Of a stretch of DNA of 64,000 bases, positions 23,735-33,772 are shown in pieces. The DNA comes from Streptococcus mitis (GTDB taxonomy: Bacteria > Bacillota > Bacilli > Lactobacillales > Streptococcaceae). The position numbers were made by a program, and so were the translations under genes. Every line of letters starts with the position of its first letter. The stretch's first letter is position 1. The stretch is from contig NZ_CABEHV010000004.1 of assembly GCF_901542415.1 (NCBI RefSeq), positions 992,001 through 1,056,000 of the forward strand. The letters run 5' to 3'. Under the pieces are notes generated by a model. That model was not told the DNA's origin. It saw only the letters and a list, made by a program, of their open reading frames with translations, and did not search any database.

Positions 23735-25957
23735 TTAACCGTTAGTCCGTTTGACAGAGTAAACTTCTGGCACACTCTTAATCTTGTCCACGACCGTGGT
23801 CAATGTAGAGAGGTTGGCAATACCGAAGGACACATGGATATTAGCAAACTTCATATCCTTGGTTGGTTGGGCATTGACCGTTGAAATATTCTTGGTTGTG
23901 TTTGAAAGAACTTGCAGTACATCGTTCAATAATCCTGTACGGTTGAGACCATAGATATCGATATGGGCCATATACTCCTTATTTGAGTTTGAGTACTGGT
24001 CTTCCCATTCCACATCAAGGAGACGTTGCTCGTAGTTTTCTTGGGCGCGCAGGTTCATACAGTCCACACGGTGAATAGCCACACCACGGCCCTTGGTAAT
24101 GTAGCCGACAATATCGTCACCAGGTACAGGGTTACAACACTTTGCAATCCGCACTAGGAGACCTGAGGCACCTTCAATGACCACACCACCCTCATGCTTG
24201 ACCTTGAGGGTTTCTTTATTTTCAACCTTGACTTCGCCACCTTTGACAAGCTCTTCTGCTTCAGCCTTGGCCTTGGCACGCTCTTCTTCACGACGTTCCT
24301 TTTCAGTCAGACGGTTAAAGACGGTAATAGCACCGATTTCGCCAAAACCAATAGCCGCAAAGAGGGACTCTTCTGTCTTATAGCTGGTCTTTTGCAGAAC
24401 TTGGTCCATATGGCGCTTGTCCATGAATTTATTGGCCACATAGCCATTTTCTTGGAACTGGGCCATCAACATCTCACGACCCTTGTTGACAGACAATTCC
24501 TTATCTTGGTTTTTAAAAAACTGACGAATCTTATTGCGCGCCTTGCTGGTCTTAACCATGTTGAGCCAGTCACGGCTTGGCCCAAAGGAGTTAGGGTTGG
24601 TGACAATTTCAACCTGATCCCCTGTCTTGAGCTTGGTTGTCAGTGGAACCATACGACCATTGACCTTGGCACCAGTCGCTTTTTCACCAACTTTTGTATG
24701 GATTTCATAGGCAAAGTCAATCGGTCCTGAATCTTTTGGAAGTGAACGGACAGCTCCATCTGGGGTAAAGACGTAAATTTCCTCAGCCAGATAGTTTTCC
24801 TTAACTGAATCGACAAATTCCTTAGCATCATCAGCCTGGTCTTGGAGCTCCATCATCTCCTTGATCCAGTTCATCCCAATAGCTGATTCCTTGCTGTTAA
24901 CCTGCCCCTTAATACCTTTCTTATAAGCCCAGTGAGCCGCAACCCCGTACTCAGCCACCTCATGCATGGCCTTGGTTCGAATCTGGAATTCAATCGGTCC
25001 TTTTGGCCCATAAACAGTCGTATGGATAGACTGGTAACCATTAGCCTTACGATTAGCAATATAGTCTTTAAAGCGACCTGGCATCGGTTTCCAAAGCTCA
25101 TGCACATAACCAAGCATGGCATAAACATCACTTTGGGTATCTAAAATACAGCGAATAGCAATCAGGTCATAGATTTCCTCAAAACGTTTTCTCTTATCCT
25201 GCATTTTGCGGAAAATCGAGTAAATATGCTTGGGACGACCGTAAATCTTTCCATTTAGATGACGATCTGTCGTATATTCCTCTAATTTTGTGACCACCTC
25301 ATCCACCAAGGCTTCACGCTCTCTGCGTTTTTCCTTCATCATATGGGTAATCTTGTAAAACTCCGTTGGATTGAGATAACGGAATGATAGGTCTTCCAAT
25401 TCCCATTTGACACTGGAAATCCCCAAACGATGGGCAAGCGGGGCATAAATTTCCATGGTTTCTTTGGAAATACGCTCCTGCTTGTCTTTTCGAAGATGTT
25501 TCAGGGTCCGCATATTGTGCAAACGGTCAGACAGTTTGACCAAGATAACGCGGATATCCTCAGACATGGCCATGAGCATCTTGCGGTGGTTTTCAGCCAA
25601 TTGCTCTTCGTGAGACTTGTATTTAACTTTACCAAGCTTGGTAACCCCATCTACGATTACCCGCACATCAGGACCAAACTCTCTTTCCAAATCGTCCAAG
25701 GTCGCATCAGTATCTTCCACCACATCATGCAAGAAACCACAAGCTACTGTTACAGCATCCAACTTGAGCTTAGCTAAAATACCTGCCACTTGGATGGGGT
25801 GAATGATATAAGGCTCACCTGATTTGCGATATTGACCACTATGGCATTCAACGGCGTAAACCAAGGCCTTATGGACAAAAGCCACATCTTCTTCCGATAA
25901 ATATTTCTGTGTTAAAGCGACAACTTCATCGCCTGTTAAATTCACTTCTTTTGGCAT
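23735..25957 (-). CDS. relA: Bifunctional (p)ppGpp synthetase/hydrolase RelA/SpoT (Rel)
   Basis: Long RSH protein (740 aa) that makes and degrades (p)ppGpp in the stringent response. The order is the HD hydrolase (HPIQVAGIL near residue 52 and HDVVEDT near 77, metal residues intact), a synthetase domain with [11 protein letters not shown] near residue 308, TGS ([13 protein letters not shown] near 393), a zinc-finger/helical region with [10 protein letters not shown] near 606, and a C-terminal ACT domain. Both catalytic halves look intact, so it should be bifunctional. It is followed by dtd. Confidence 0.96.
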   Translation of the reverse strand: MPKEVNLTGDEVVALTQKYLSEEDVAFVHKALVYAVECHSGQYRKSGEPYIIHPIQVAGILAKLKLDAVTVACGFLHDVVEDTDATLDDLEREFGPDVRVIVDGVTKLGKVKYKSHEEQLAENHRKMLMAMSEDIRVILVKLSDRLHNMRTLKHLRKDKQERISKETMEIYAPLAHRLGISSVKWELEDLSFRYLNPTEFYKITHMMKEKRREREALVDEVVTKLEEYTTDRHLNGKIYGRPKHIYSIFRKMQDKRKRFEEIYDLIAIRCILDTQSDVYAMLGYVHELWKPMPGRFKDYIANRKANGYQSIHTTVYGPKGPIEFQIRTKAMHEVAEYGVAAHWAYKKGIKGQVNSKESAIGMNWIKEMMELQDQADDAKEFVDSVKENYLAEEIYVFTPDGAVRSLPKDSGPIDFAYEIHTKVGEKATGAKVNGRMVPLTTKLKTGDQVEIVTNPNSFGPSRDWLNMVKTSKARNKIRQFFKNQDKELSVNKGREMLMAQFQENGYVANKFMDKRHMDQVLQKTSYKTEESLFAAIGFGEIGAITVFNRLTEKERREEERAKAKAEAEELVKGGEVKVENKETLKVKHEGGVVIEGASGLLVRIAKCCNPVPGDDIVGYITKGRGVAIHRVDCMNLRAQENYEQRLLDVEWEDQYSNSNKEYMAHIDIYGLNRTGLLNDVLQVLSNTTKNISTVNAQPTKDMKFANIHVSFGIANLSTLTTVVDKIKSVPEVYSVKRTNG

Positions 25958-26284
25958 CTCTACTCTCCAATTCTTCCTACCATTTTATCACTTTTTTAAG
26001 AATATGAAAACTAGAAAAAGAGGATTCTGAAGCTATTCAATTTGTTGGAACGTATGATAGAATAAGATTCAAACTTAAAAAATAAAATTATCTGATTTTC
26101 ATCTAACTTTTTTGAAATATAGTCTACGCTAAAAGTTAGTGAAATGAAAATACATTCTTCTTTTTTCAACAAGAAAAGGTTTGATATTTTGGTAATTTTC
26201 TAACCTTTTTAGTGTATAATGGTAATATAAACAGTTTTTTTACGATAATTACTGAAATTTCATCTCTCTAGAAAGGCATCTCAT
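25958..26284. promoter_or_regulatory. relA / amidase divergent intergenic region
   Basis: No gene is seen. The region is AT-rich and contains an inverted repeat CTAACTTTT / AAAAGTTAG (26104-26139, 18-base loop). A TATAAT -10 at 26215-26220 for the amidase gene has no good -35. Transcripts for the divergent relA and amidase genes must start here. Confidence 0.45.
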
Positions 26285-27742
26285 ATGAAATCACACAAAG
26301 GACTGACACTTGTAGCTTTGGCTTTTCTTGGACTAACAAACCAAGTCGTTTTGGCTGATGAAACAAGTCACTCTACTACTAACCCTATGACTAGTTCAAC
26401 TAGTAGCTCAATAAATACTTCCACTAGTCATTCTACTAACAGTTCTACAAATACTTCTGATAGTAGTTTTCAAGCTAGTACTGAAACTTCGTTGAGCACA
26501 GCTAGTTCAAGTGAACAAGAAACCAAGCCATCTCTTTCGACAGAAACTAAACCCAATCAACCTATACAAACTGGCTGGGTAAAAGAGGGGAACAAGTGGA
26601 CTTTTTATAGTCAAACTGGGGTCAAATTTACAGATACTCTCTATGATGGTTATTTCTTTGATAGTCATGGCTACTTGCTTGAAAACACTTGGTACCAAAT
26701 GGGAAATAATTGGTACTATATCAATGGTTCAGGTAAATATTTAGCCAACCAATGGAGTCAAATCAATGGTAAGTGGTATGCTTTTGATGACTACGGTAGA
26801 ATGCTGGCCAATGTCTGGAAAGGCGATTACTACCTCAAATCCAGTGGTGCTATGGCAGATAAGGAATGGGTCTACGACCAAAGCTACTCTAGTTGGTTTT
26901 ACCTCAAATCTGGCGGACGCTATGCCCAAAAACAATGGATTGGTTCCTACTACCTCAAATCTGGTGGCTACATGGCCCACAAAGAATGGATCTACGACCC
27001 AGACTATCAAGCTTGGTACTATCTTAAGGACGATGGTGTGTATGTTACAGGTACCTATACCGTGGACGGTAAAAACCAGCTCTTCCAAGGGGATGGAAAA
27101 TGGGTCCGTGAGTTAACACAAGGTTTTCAAAAAGGACACTACTCTAAAACTATCTTTCTCGATCCAGGTCACGGTGGTAAGGACCGCGGGGCTTATTACT
27201 ATGGCATAGCTGAAAAAGAATTGAACCTACAAGTTTATCGTAAGCTACGTAAACGACTAGAAGGACTCGGCTATACCGTTCTCACCTCTCGAGATAGTGA
27301 TATAGACGTTGATTTTATTACCGAGCGTTCTCGTATGGTCAACAAGACCAATGCTGACTTTTTCATCAGCCTTCATTTCAATGCAAAAGGGAATGATACA
27401 ACCGTTAATCTGGGTATCCAGACCTATTCTTACAAGGATGAACCTGGTTTCCCCAGCAAGATTAACAAGGATTGGCACAACAATCCTGAACGGATGAGTG
27501 AAAGTAATCGTCTCGCAGCCGATATCCATTCTTCACTGCTAGCTGAAACTGGAGCTAGAGATGCTGGGCTCTTGCAAGCAACATTTGCTGTTCTCCGTGA
27601 AACAGCTAAACCAGCTGTTTTGCTAGAGATGGGATATATGGATAATCCAGAAGAAAACCAAAAAATCCGCAGCAGTGACTACCAAGATAAACTAGTTGAA
27701 GGGATTATCAAGGGAATCCAAAAATATTATGCTGGAAATTAA
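26285..27742 (+). CDS. Choline-binding-type N-acetylmuramoyl-L-alanine amidase (Amidase_3)
   Basis: Secreted cell-wall hydrolase of 485 aa. A signal peptide (residues 1-24, cut after VLA) is followed by a Ser/Thr-rich linker to about 90. Aromatic/glycine repeats of the choline-binding type follow (about 95-275, with units such as NNWYYINGSGK and SSWFYLKSGG). The C-terminal Amidase_3 domain (PF01520) has the zinc residues FLDPGHGG near 292, EKELNL near 310, SLHFNA near 360, and the catalytic Glu in LLEMGYMDNP near 450. It should cleave the MurNAc-L-Ala bond while bound to choline teichoic acid. The known pneumococcal LytA uses a different amidase family. It is monocistronic and probably accessory at this site. 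Confidence 0.88.
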   Translation: MKSHKGLTLVALAFLGLTNQVVLADETSHSTTNPMTSSTSSSINTSTSHSTNSSTNTSDSSFQASTETSLSTASSSEQETKPSLSTETKPNQPIQTGWVKEGNKWTFYSQTGVKFTDTLYDGYFFDSHGYLLENTWYQMGNNWYYINGSGKYLANQWSQINGKWYAFDDYGRMLANVWKGDYYLKSSGAMADKEWVYDQSYSSWFYLKSGGRYAQKQWIGSYYLKSGGYMAHKEWIYDPDYQAWYYLKDDGVYVTGTYTVDGKNQLFQGDGKWVRELTQGFQKGHYSKTIFLDPGHGGKDRGAYYYGIAEKELNLQVYRKLRKRLEGLGYTVLTSRDSDIDVDFITERSRMVNKTNADFFISLHFNAKGNDTTVNLGIQTYSYKDEPGFPSKINKDWHNNPERMSESNRLAADIHSSLLAETGARDAGLLQATFAVLRETAKPAVLLEMGYMDNPEENQKIRSSDYQDKLVEGIIKGIQKYYAGN

Positions 27743-27750
27743 AGCAGTTT

Positions 27751-27783
27751 AAGCCTCGAACTAACTCGAGGCTTATTTTTTAT
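27751..27783 (+). terminator. Terminator after the amidase gene
   Basis: AAGCCTCGA and TCGAGGCTT arms with a 6-base loop, followed by ATTTTTT. Confidence 0.85.
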
Positions 27784-27854
27784 CCAAACCATCTTCTTTC
27801 TAGATCTATTTCCTTTTCCAGCTTATTCTCCCCAACTGTGCTATACTTAATTTA

Positions 27855-27968
27855 TACTCAATGAAAATCAAAGAGCAAACTAGAAAACTAGCCGCAGACT
27901 GCTCAAAGCACTGCTTTGAGGTTGCAGATAAAGTTGACGCAGTTTGAAGAGATTTTCGAAGAGTATTA
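27855..27968. repeat. BOX element with partial boxB
   Basis: Starts TACTCAATGAAAATCAAAGA, continues CCGCAGACTGCTCAAAGCAC and CTGCTTTGAGGTTGCAGATA (a truncated boxB), and ends CGAAGAGTATTA 26 bases before the MBL gene start. Confidence 0.9.
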
Positions 27969-27994
27969 GTACATTCTTTGAGATTGGAGCTAGT

Positions 27995-28624
27995 ATGAAA
28001 ATCCATAAAACCGTGAATCCTGTTGCCTATGAAAATACCTATTACCTAGAAGGCGAAAAGCACCTCATCGTTGTCGATCCTGGTAGCGATTGGGACGCTA
28101 TTCGTCAGACAATAGAGAACATCAACAAACCGATCTGCGCTATTCTCCTTACCCACGCCCATTATGACCATATCATGAGTCTGGACTTAGTTCGCGAAAC
28201 TTTTGGCAATCCTCCTGTCTATATCGCAGAGAGCGAAGCTAGCTGGCTCTATACTCCTATCGATAACCTCTCTGGTCTCCCTCGTCATGATGATATGACA
28301 GATGTGATCGCAGAACCTGCTGAACACACCTTTGTCTTTCATAAGGAATATCAACTGGAGGAATTTCGTTTCACTGTCTTGCCAACACCAGGGCACTCTA
28401 TCGGCGGTGTTTCTATCGTCTTTCCTGGTGCTCACCTAGTTTTGACAGGAGATGCCCTATTCCGTGAAACTATTGGACGAACCGACCTTCCAACTGGTAG
28501 TACGGAGCAACTCCTCCATAGTATCCAGACCCAACTCTTCACCCTACCAAACTATGATGTCTATCCAGGGCATGGTCCAGCTACGACCATCGCCCATGAA
28601 AAGACCTTTAATCCTTTTTTCTAG
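27995..28624 (+). CDS. MBL-fold hydrolase, glyoxalase II-like
   Basis: Metallo-beta-lactamase-fold protein of 209 aa. The zinc ligands are THAHYDH near residue 53, PTPGHSIGG near 130, LTGDALF near 150 and the final YPGHG near 192, so both metal sites look complete. Such proteins hydrolyse thioesters (glyoxalase II, persulfide dioxygenase) or other esters; the substrate is not evident. The start at 27995 is chosen because upstream in-frame codons lie inside a BOX element and a GGAG site precedes this ATG. No partner gene. Confidence 0.88.
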   Translation: MKIHKTVNPVAYENTYYLEGEKHLIVVDPGSDWDAIRQTIENINKPICAILLTHAHYDHIMSLDLVRETFGNPPVYIAESEASWLYTPIDNLSGLPRHDDMTDVIAEPAEHTFVFHKEYQLEEFRFTVLPTPGHSIGGVSIVFPGAHLVLTGDALFRETIGRTDLPTGSTEQLLHSIQTQLFTLPNYDVYPGHGPATTIAHEKTFNPFF

Positions 28625-28684
28625 TAAAATGATGACAATGTCTATCGCATTTTAAGTACACTATCCAGCAAGTCTTTCCACTAT

Positions 28685-28732
28685 AAAAGGCATCCAGTCA
28701 AGGTTTTCACACCTGATTGGATGCCTTTTTTC
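28685..28732. terminator. Bidirectional terminator between MBL hydrolase and pepO
   Basis: AAAAGGCATCCAGTCA and TGATTGGATGCCTTTT arms (one mismatch) with A and T runs on either side, between convergent genes. Confidence 0.8.
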
Positions 28733-28752
28733 TGATGACTTGATTTTTTGCA

Positions 28753-30645
28753 TTACCAAATAATCACGCGATCCTCTGGCGAACGCCACATACCATCTCC
28801 TTCTTTGACATCATAGGTTGTAAAGAAATCATCGAAGTTTGGTACTTGTACATTGACACGGAGTTTGGCTGGTGCGTGCACATCGACGCTAGCCAAAAGT
28901 TTCATAAATTCTGGACGACCTTTCATGCGCCAGATACGACCGAAGTTGTAGAAGAATTCTTCTGCTGAGAAGTCTGGTTCTCTCTTAGCTGCTTCAAGCG
29001 CTGCAGCGATTCCTCCCAAGTCAGCCACGTTTTCTGATACAGTCAATTTACCGTTGATGGTTGCTCCATAAGAATCCTGTCCATCAAACTGGTCAATGAC
29101 TTTTTGTGTTTTCTCCTTGAAGGCAGCATAGTCGCTCTCTGTCCACCAATCCTTTAGGCTACCATTTTCATCAAAGGAAGCTCCGTTGGTATCAAAGGCG
29201 TGGGAAATTTCATGGGCAATAACCGCCCCAATACCCCCGTAGTTAGCAGAAGATGACTGATGCAAGTCATAGAAAGGTGCTTGTAAAATAGCTGCTGGGA
29301 AGACGATCAGGTTCTTCTGTGGATTGTAGTAAGCATTGACCATATGAGCAGGCATGCCCCATTCCTTGTAGTCTACAGGCTGGTTCCACTTGCTCCAACT
29401 GTGCTTGATTTCCACACGCGCAAAGGCAAGAGCATTATCAAAAAGACTAGCATTTTCATCCACTACCTTGTCCTTGTAGCGTTCTGGCAATTCTTCTGGG
29501 TAACCGATGTAAGGCTTGATAACATTGAGTTTGACAATGGCCTTGTCACGAGTTTCAGGAGTCAGCCAGTCATTCTTAGCCAAGCGTTCCTTATAAACAT
29601 CAATCATAGTCGCTACTTTTTTCTCCACATCTGCTTTAGCTTCTGGAGAGAATTTTTCGTGGGCATACCATAGGCCTAAAGCTTGCTTGAAAGGACCTTG
29701 TGCCAGCTGGTAGGCTGCCTTGACCTTGTCTTTGGCTTCTGGAACTCCTGAAAGCGCACGGCTATAGGCACCTGACAAGACACGAATTTCTTCTGTTAAA
29801 TAGCTGGTTGAGAGATTCACAACACTTAAAATTAAGGTTGCCTTGAGGATAGGCCATGCTTCTTCACTATAGAATTGGTCTGCTGCTTGCCAGAAACGTT
29901 CCTCGTCTACGATAACCTTGTCTGGTACTTGTCCAAGAACGACTTGGAAGAAGTCATCCAAAGGTAGGGCAGGCGCAAATTTCTTGAAATCTTCGTAAGC
30001 ATATGGATGGTAGAGTTTAGCATATTCTGAACTTTCTTCATTAGAAAGCACCACTGCCGCAACTCGGCGGTCTAGTTCTAATCTCTTCTCTAACAAATCT
30101 TCAATTTCTTCATCAGAGAAATCATAAGCCTTGAGAAGATTTGCACTGCTTTCTTTCCAAAGAGTCAAGAGCTCTTCGCGTTGAGGATGGTCTTCTGCAT
30201 AGTAGGTTGTATCTGGCAAGATAGTGCTTGGAGCACTGGCCCATAGAACATTGATTCTGGCATCCATGAAGTCTGGTGATACACCAAAAGGAAGGAAGTT
30301 TGGTTTGCCAGCAAGTTCAAACTCTGCTAATTTAGCAGTGAAATCTGCAAAAGTCTCTAATTCTTGGAATTCTTTAAGAAGAGATAAAACAGGTGTGATA
30401 CCGTCAGCTTCTCTCTTGTCAAAATCACGAACTAGGCGGTGGTATTTGACAAAATTTGCCAAGATAGCATCCTCTGGAACATCTTGACCTGCCAACCACT
30501 TATCTGTAGTCGTAAGCATAAGTTCTTCAATTTCCTGATCTAAATCAACAAAACCTCCTGTTTGAGACTTATCTGCTGGGATTTCAGCTGTCTGTTGCCA
30601 TTCTCCATTGATTGCATCATAAAAATCATCTTGATAACGTGTCAT
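28753..30645 (-). CDS. pepO: M13 family endopeptidase PepO
   Basis: Neprilysin-like zinc endopeptidase of 630 aa (family M13). The zinc motif HEISHAFD is near residue 477 with the third ligand Glu in ENVADLGG near 533. The substrate-binding NAYYNPQ (NAY/F motif) is near 433, and GRIWRMKG-like sequence lies near the end, where M13 enzymes carry their C-terminal motif. No signal peptide is seen, although pneumococcal PepO is reported on the surface and in medium and to bind host plasminogen and complement factors. It is monocistronic and divergent from psaBCA. Confidence 0.94.
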   Translation of the reverse strand: MTRYQDDFYDAINGEWQQTAEIPADKSQTGGFVDLDQEIEELMLTTTDKWLAGQDVPEDAILANFVKYHRLVRDFDKREADGITPVLSLLKEFQELETFADFTAKLAEFELAGKPNFLPFGVSPDFMDARINVLWASAPSTILPDTTYYAEDHPQREELLTLWKESSANLLKAYDFSDEEIEDLLEKRLELDRRVAAVVLSNEESSEYAKLYHPYAYEDFKKFAPALPLDDFFQVVLGQVPDKVIVDEERFWQAADQFYSEEAWPILKATLILSVVNLSTSYLTEEIRVLSGAYSRALSGVPEAKDKVKAAYQLAQGPFKQALGLWYAHEKFSPEAKADVEKKVATMIDVYKERLAKNDWLTPETRDKAIVKLNVIKPYIGYPEELPERYKDKVVDENASLFDNALAFARVEIKHSWSKWNQPVDYKEWGMPAHMVNAYYNPQKNLIVFPAAILQAPFYDLHQSSSANYGGIGAVIAHEISHAFDTNGASFDENGSLKDWWTESDYAAFKEKTQKVIDQFDGQDSYGATINGKLTVSENVADLGGIAAALEAAKREPDFSAEEFFYNFGRIWRMKGRPEFMKLLASVDVHAPAKLRVNVQVPNFDDFFTTYDVKEGDGMWRSPEDRVIIW

Positions 30646-30762
30646 CTTGTTCTCGCTTTCATTTTTTAAGTTATTGCTAGCTTAACAAAAATTGCTTGGG
30701 AATGCAATTAAAAATGGACTTTCCTTTTTCATCATTTTCAGTTATTATTTTAAATTTTTCAA

Positions 30763-30799
30763 AAATTAACTTGACTTAATTTTTTTTTTAAGGTATATT
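30763..30799 (+). promoter_or_regulatory. psaBCA promoter with PsaR-type palindrome
   Basis: TTGACT (30771-30776) and TATATT (30794-30799) are 17 bases apart. The palindrome AAATTAA, six bases, TTAATTT (30763-30782) covers the -35, a position fit for PsaR repression. Confidence 0.72.
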
Positions 30800-30823
30800 A
30801 AGAGTAAGGAGGAATACAAGTTT

Positions 30824-31546
30824 ATGATACGTATCGAAAACCTCAGTGTCTCCTACAAAGAAACGTTGGCACTTAAGGATATTTCACTAGTGCTCCAAGG
30901 ACCAACAATTACCGGAATCATTGGTCCAAACGGCGCCGGAAAATCAACATTATTAAAAGGTATGCTGGGAATTATCCCACATCAAGGTCAGGCATTTCTC
31001 GATGACAAGGAAGTTAAAAAATCCTTACACCGAATTGCCTATGTCGAACAAAAAATCAATATCGACTACAACTTTCCCATCAAGGTCAAGGAATGTGTCT
31101 CGCTAGGACTATTTCCTTCTATTCCTCTCTTTCGCAGTTTAAATGCTAAACATTGGAAAAAAGTAGAGGAAGCCCTTGAAATCGTCGGCCTAGCTGACTA
31201 CGCTGAACGTCAAATCAGTCAACTGTCTGGAGGTCAATTCCAGCGGGTCTTGATTGCCAGATGTTTGGTGCAGGAAGCCGATTATATCCTCTTGGATGAA
31301 CCCTTTGTTGGGATTGACTCTGTCAGTGAGGAAATCATCATGAATACGCTGAGAGATTTGAAAAAAGCTGGTAAGACGGTTCTCATCGTTCACCACGACC
31401 TCAGCAAGGTTTCCCACTACTTCGATCAAGTCTTACTTGTCAATCGAGAAGTGATTGCCTTTGGTCCAACCAAAGAAACCTTTACCGAAGCCAATCTCAA
31501 AGAAGCTTACGGTAATCGACTCTTTTTCAATGGAGGTGACCTATGA
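30824..31546 (+). CDS. psaB: Manganese ABC transporter ATP-binding protein
   Basis: ATPase (240 aa) of the Mn2+ importer PsaBCA. Walker [10 protein letters not shown] is near residue 36, the signature LSGGQFQR near 132, Walker [13 protein letters not shown] near 152 and the switch His in VHHDLS near 187. It is the first gene of the operon; its stop overlaps the psaC start (ATGA). It is placed under the palindromic promoter typical of PsaR control. Confidence 0.95.
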   Translation: MIRIENLSVSYKETLALKDISLVLQGPTITGIIGPNGAGKSTLLKGMLGIIPHQGQAFLDDKEVKKSLHRIAYVEQKINIDYNFPIKVKECVSLGLFPSIPLFRSLNAKHWKKVEEALEIVGLADYAERQISQLSGGQFQRVLIARCLVQEADYILLDEPFVGIDSVSEEIIMNTLRDLKKAGKTVLIVHHDLSKVSHYFDQVLLVNREVIAFGPTKETFTEANLKEAYGNRLFFNGGDL

Positions 31547-32391
31547 TTGCAGAATTTATCGATGGATTGCAAAAATTCCATTTCCTACAAAATGCCTTGA
31601 TAACAGCTATTGTCGTCGGGGTCGTAGCTGGAGCTGTGGGATGTTTCATCATTCTACGTGGGATGTCACTCATGGGAGATGCTATTTCACATGCTGTCTT
31701 ACCAGGTGTAGCCCTCTCCTTCATCTTAGGCGTTGACTTCTTTATCGGAGCCATTGTCTTTGGATTGCTAGCTGCTATCATCATTACCTACATCAAGGGG
31801 AACTCGATTATCAAAAGCGATACCGCCATCGGCATTACCTTTTCTTCTTTCTTAGCCCTCGGTATCATCTTGATTAGTGTCGCTAAAAGTTCAACTGACC
31901 TTTTCCATATCCTTTTTGGTAATATTCTAGCCGTCCAAGATACGGATATGTTTATCACTATGGGCGTAGGGGCGGTCATTCTCTTGTTAATCTGGATTTT
32001 CTTCAAGCAACTCTTGATAACTTCCTTTGATGAACTTCTGGCTAAAGCCATGGGAATGCCTGTCAATTTCTATCACTACCTCCTCATGATACTCCTGACT
32101 CTCGTGTCTGTGACAGCCATGCAAAGTGTTGGAACTATCCTGATTGTAGCCATGCTGATTACCCCAGCTGCAACTGCTTATCTGTATGCTAATAGCCTGA
32201 AAAGTATGATTTTCCTTTCCTCAACCTTTGGAGCTACAGCTTCAGTTTTGGGACTCTTTATTGGCTATAGTTTAAACTTAGCAGCTGGTTCTAGCATCGT
32301 ACTTACAGCTGCTAGCTTCTTCTTAATCAGTTTCTTTATCTCTCCTAAACAACGATATTTGAAACTGAAAAATAAACATTTGTTAAAATAA
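31543..32391 (+). CDS. psaC: Manganese ABC transporter permease
   Basis: Membrane permease (282 aa) of the ABC-3 family (PF00950). Eight to nine hydrophobic helices are visible, with the family segments [23 protein letters not shown] near the N-terminus and [19 protein letters not shown] near residue 193. An Asp and His in DAISH correspond to residues discussed as part of the metal path in this family. It is translationally coupled to psaB and followed 31 bases later by psaA. Confidence 0.95.
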   Translation: MIAEFIDGLQKFHFLQNALITAIVVGVVAGAVGCFIILRGMSLMGDAISHAVLPGVALSFILGVDFFIGAIVFGLLAAIIITYIKGNSIIKSDTAIGITFSSFLALGIILISVAKSSTDLFHILFGNILAVQDTDMFITMGVGAVILLLIWIFFKQLLITSFDELLAKAMGMPVNFYHYLLMILLTLVSVTAMQSVGTILIVAMLITPAATAYLYANSLKSMIFLSSTFGATASVLGLFIGYSLNLAAGSSIVLTAASFFLISFFISPKQRYLKLKNKHLLK

Positions 32392-32422
32392 GGGGCAAAA
32401 CCCCAATAAATTGGAGGATCTA

Positions 32423-33352
32423 ATGAAAAAATTAGGTACATTACTCGTTCTCTTTCTTTCCGTTATTGCTCTTGTAGCATGTGCTAGCGGAAAAAAAGAT
32501 GCAGCTTCTGGTCAAAAACTAAAAGTTGTTGCTACAAACTCAATCATCGCTGATATTACTAAAAATATTGCTGGTGACAAGATTGATCTTCACAGTATCG
32601 TTCCGATTGGACAAGACCCACACGAATACGAACCACTCCCTGAAGATGTTAAGAAAACTTCTGAGGCTGACCTCATTTTCTATAACGGTATCAACCTTGA
32701 AACAGGTGGCAATGCTTGGTTTAGCAAATTGGTAGAAAATGCTAAGAAAACTGAAAACAAAGACTACTTTGCAGTCAGCGAAGGCGTTGATGTTATCTAC
32801 CTTGAAGGAAAAAATGAAAAAGGTAAAGAAGACCCACACGCTTGGCTTAACCTTGAAAATGGAATTATCTTTGCTAAAAATATCGCCAAACAATTGAGCG
32901 CTAAAGATCCTAACAACAAGGAATTCTATGAAAAAAATCTCAAAGAATATACTGATAAGTTAGACAAACTTGATAAAGAAAGTAAGGATAAATTTAATAA
33001 CATCCCTGCTGAAAAGAAACTCATTGTAACCAGCGAAGGAGCATTCAAATACTTCTCTAAAGCCTATGGTGTCCCAAGTGCCTACATCTGGGAAATCAAT
33101 ACTGAAGAAGAAGGAACACCTGAACAAATCAAGACCTTGGTTGAAAAACTTCGCCAAACAAAAGTTCCATCACTCTTTGTAGAATCAAGTGTAGATGACC
33201 GTCCAATGAAGACTGTCTCACAAGATACAAATATCCCAATCTACGCACAAATCTTTACTGACTCTATCGCAGAACAAGGTAAAGAAGGCGACAGCTACTA
33301 CAACATGATGAAATACAACCTTGACAAGATTGCTGAAGGATTGGCAAAATAA
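32423..33352 (+). CDS. psaA: Manganese-binding lipoprotein adhesin PsaA
   Basis: Surface lipoprotein of 309 aa that binds Mn2+ (and can be blocked by Zn2+) for PsaBC. The lipobox is LVACA with Cys at about 20. The four metal ligands are His in DPHEYEP near 67, His in DPHAWLN near 139, Glu in SEGAF near 205 and Asp in FTDSIA near 280. The ATG at 32423 is chosen behind GGAGG; an upstream in-frame TTG overlaps that site. It differs from the remembered pneumococcal PsaA at about a dozen positions (for example KKDAASG in place of KKDTTSG). This supports a non-pneumoniae mitis-group strain. Confidence 0.96.
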   Translation: MKKLGTLLVLFLSVIALVACASGKKDAASGQKLKVVATNSIIADITKNIAGDKIDLHSIVPIGQDPHEYEPLPEDVKKTSEADLIFYNGINLETGGNAWFSKLVENAKKTENKDYFAVSEGVDVIYLEGKNEKGKEDPHAWLNLENGIIFAKNIAKQLSAKDPNNKEFYEKNLKEYTDKLDKLDKESKDKFNNIPAEKKLIVTSEGAFKYFSKAYGVPSAYIWEINTEEEGTPEQIKTLVEKLRQTKVPSLFVESSVDDRPMKTVSQDTNIPIYAQIFTDSIAEQGKEGDSYYNMMKYNLDKIAEGLAK

Positions 33353-33500
33353 TCTAGATATTAGTTTATCTATTACTAGGTTCTTGTCTCTCTTTACATT
33401 ACTTCTAATATTAGCTTTGTTAGTTCTATCTCTAGCTAAAAAAAGCCTTTATAAGAATAAAGATTTCTTAAATCAGTACGAACGAAGTGAGTTTTTACCA

Positions 33501-33639
33501 GATATTTCTCACTGTAGTGGTATCCTAGATAAGAACTTTGATCTTATCTAGGACGGAATTTTTGAGACCTAAGGCTCAAAAATTAGGGATGAAATTCCGA
33601 AGGAAGTTGCTCCCGTCCGCACTACCTTCGAGAAATATC
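33501..33639. repeat. Nested inverted-repeat element between psaA and tpx
   Basis: Terminal inverted repeats GATATTTCTC (33501-33510) and GAGAAATATC (33630-33639) enclose GTAGTG/CACTAC, then a perfect 12-bp pair TCCTAGATAAGA / TCTTATCTAGGA (33523-33553), then AATTTTTGAG / CTCAAAAATT. No coding frame fits. It may be a small mobile repeat or a structured RNA. Confidence 0.65.
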
Positions 33640-33772
33640 AAATAGATAAAAAATCTGAAAAACGTCATTCTCACATGAGCTGGCGTTTTTTCTATGCAAA
33701 CATTTCCGGTCAAATCATTGGAAAATTCCGACTGTTTCAGCTAAAATGGAAGAAAAAAGATTGGAGTATCTT

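Noticed and set aside
27806..28006. Minus-strand frame with FLVCSLIFIEYK, similar to one at 60701-60892
   Set aside because: The shared peptide is just the reverse translation of the BOX element start, so both frames are repeat artefacts.
33321..33551. Plus-strand frame of 76 codons after psaA
   Set aside because: It overlaps the psaA end and the inverted-repeat element. Its hydrophobic look comes from T-rich DNA, and no start signal is present.
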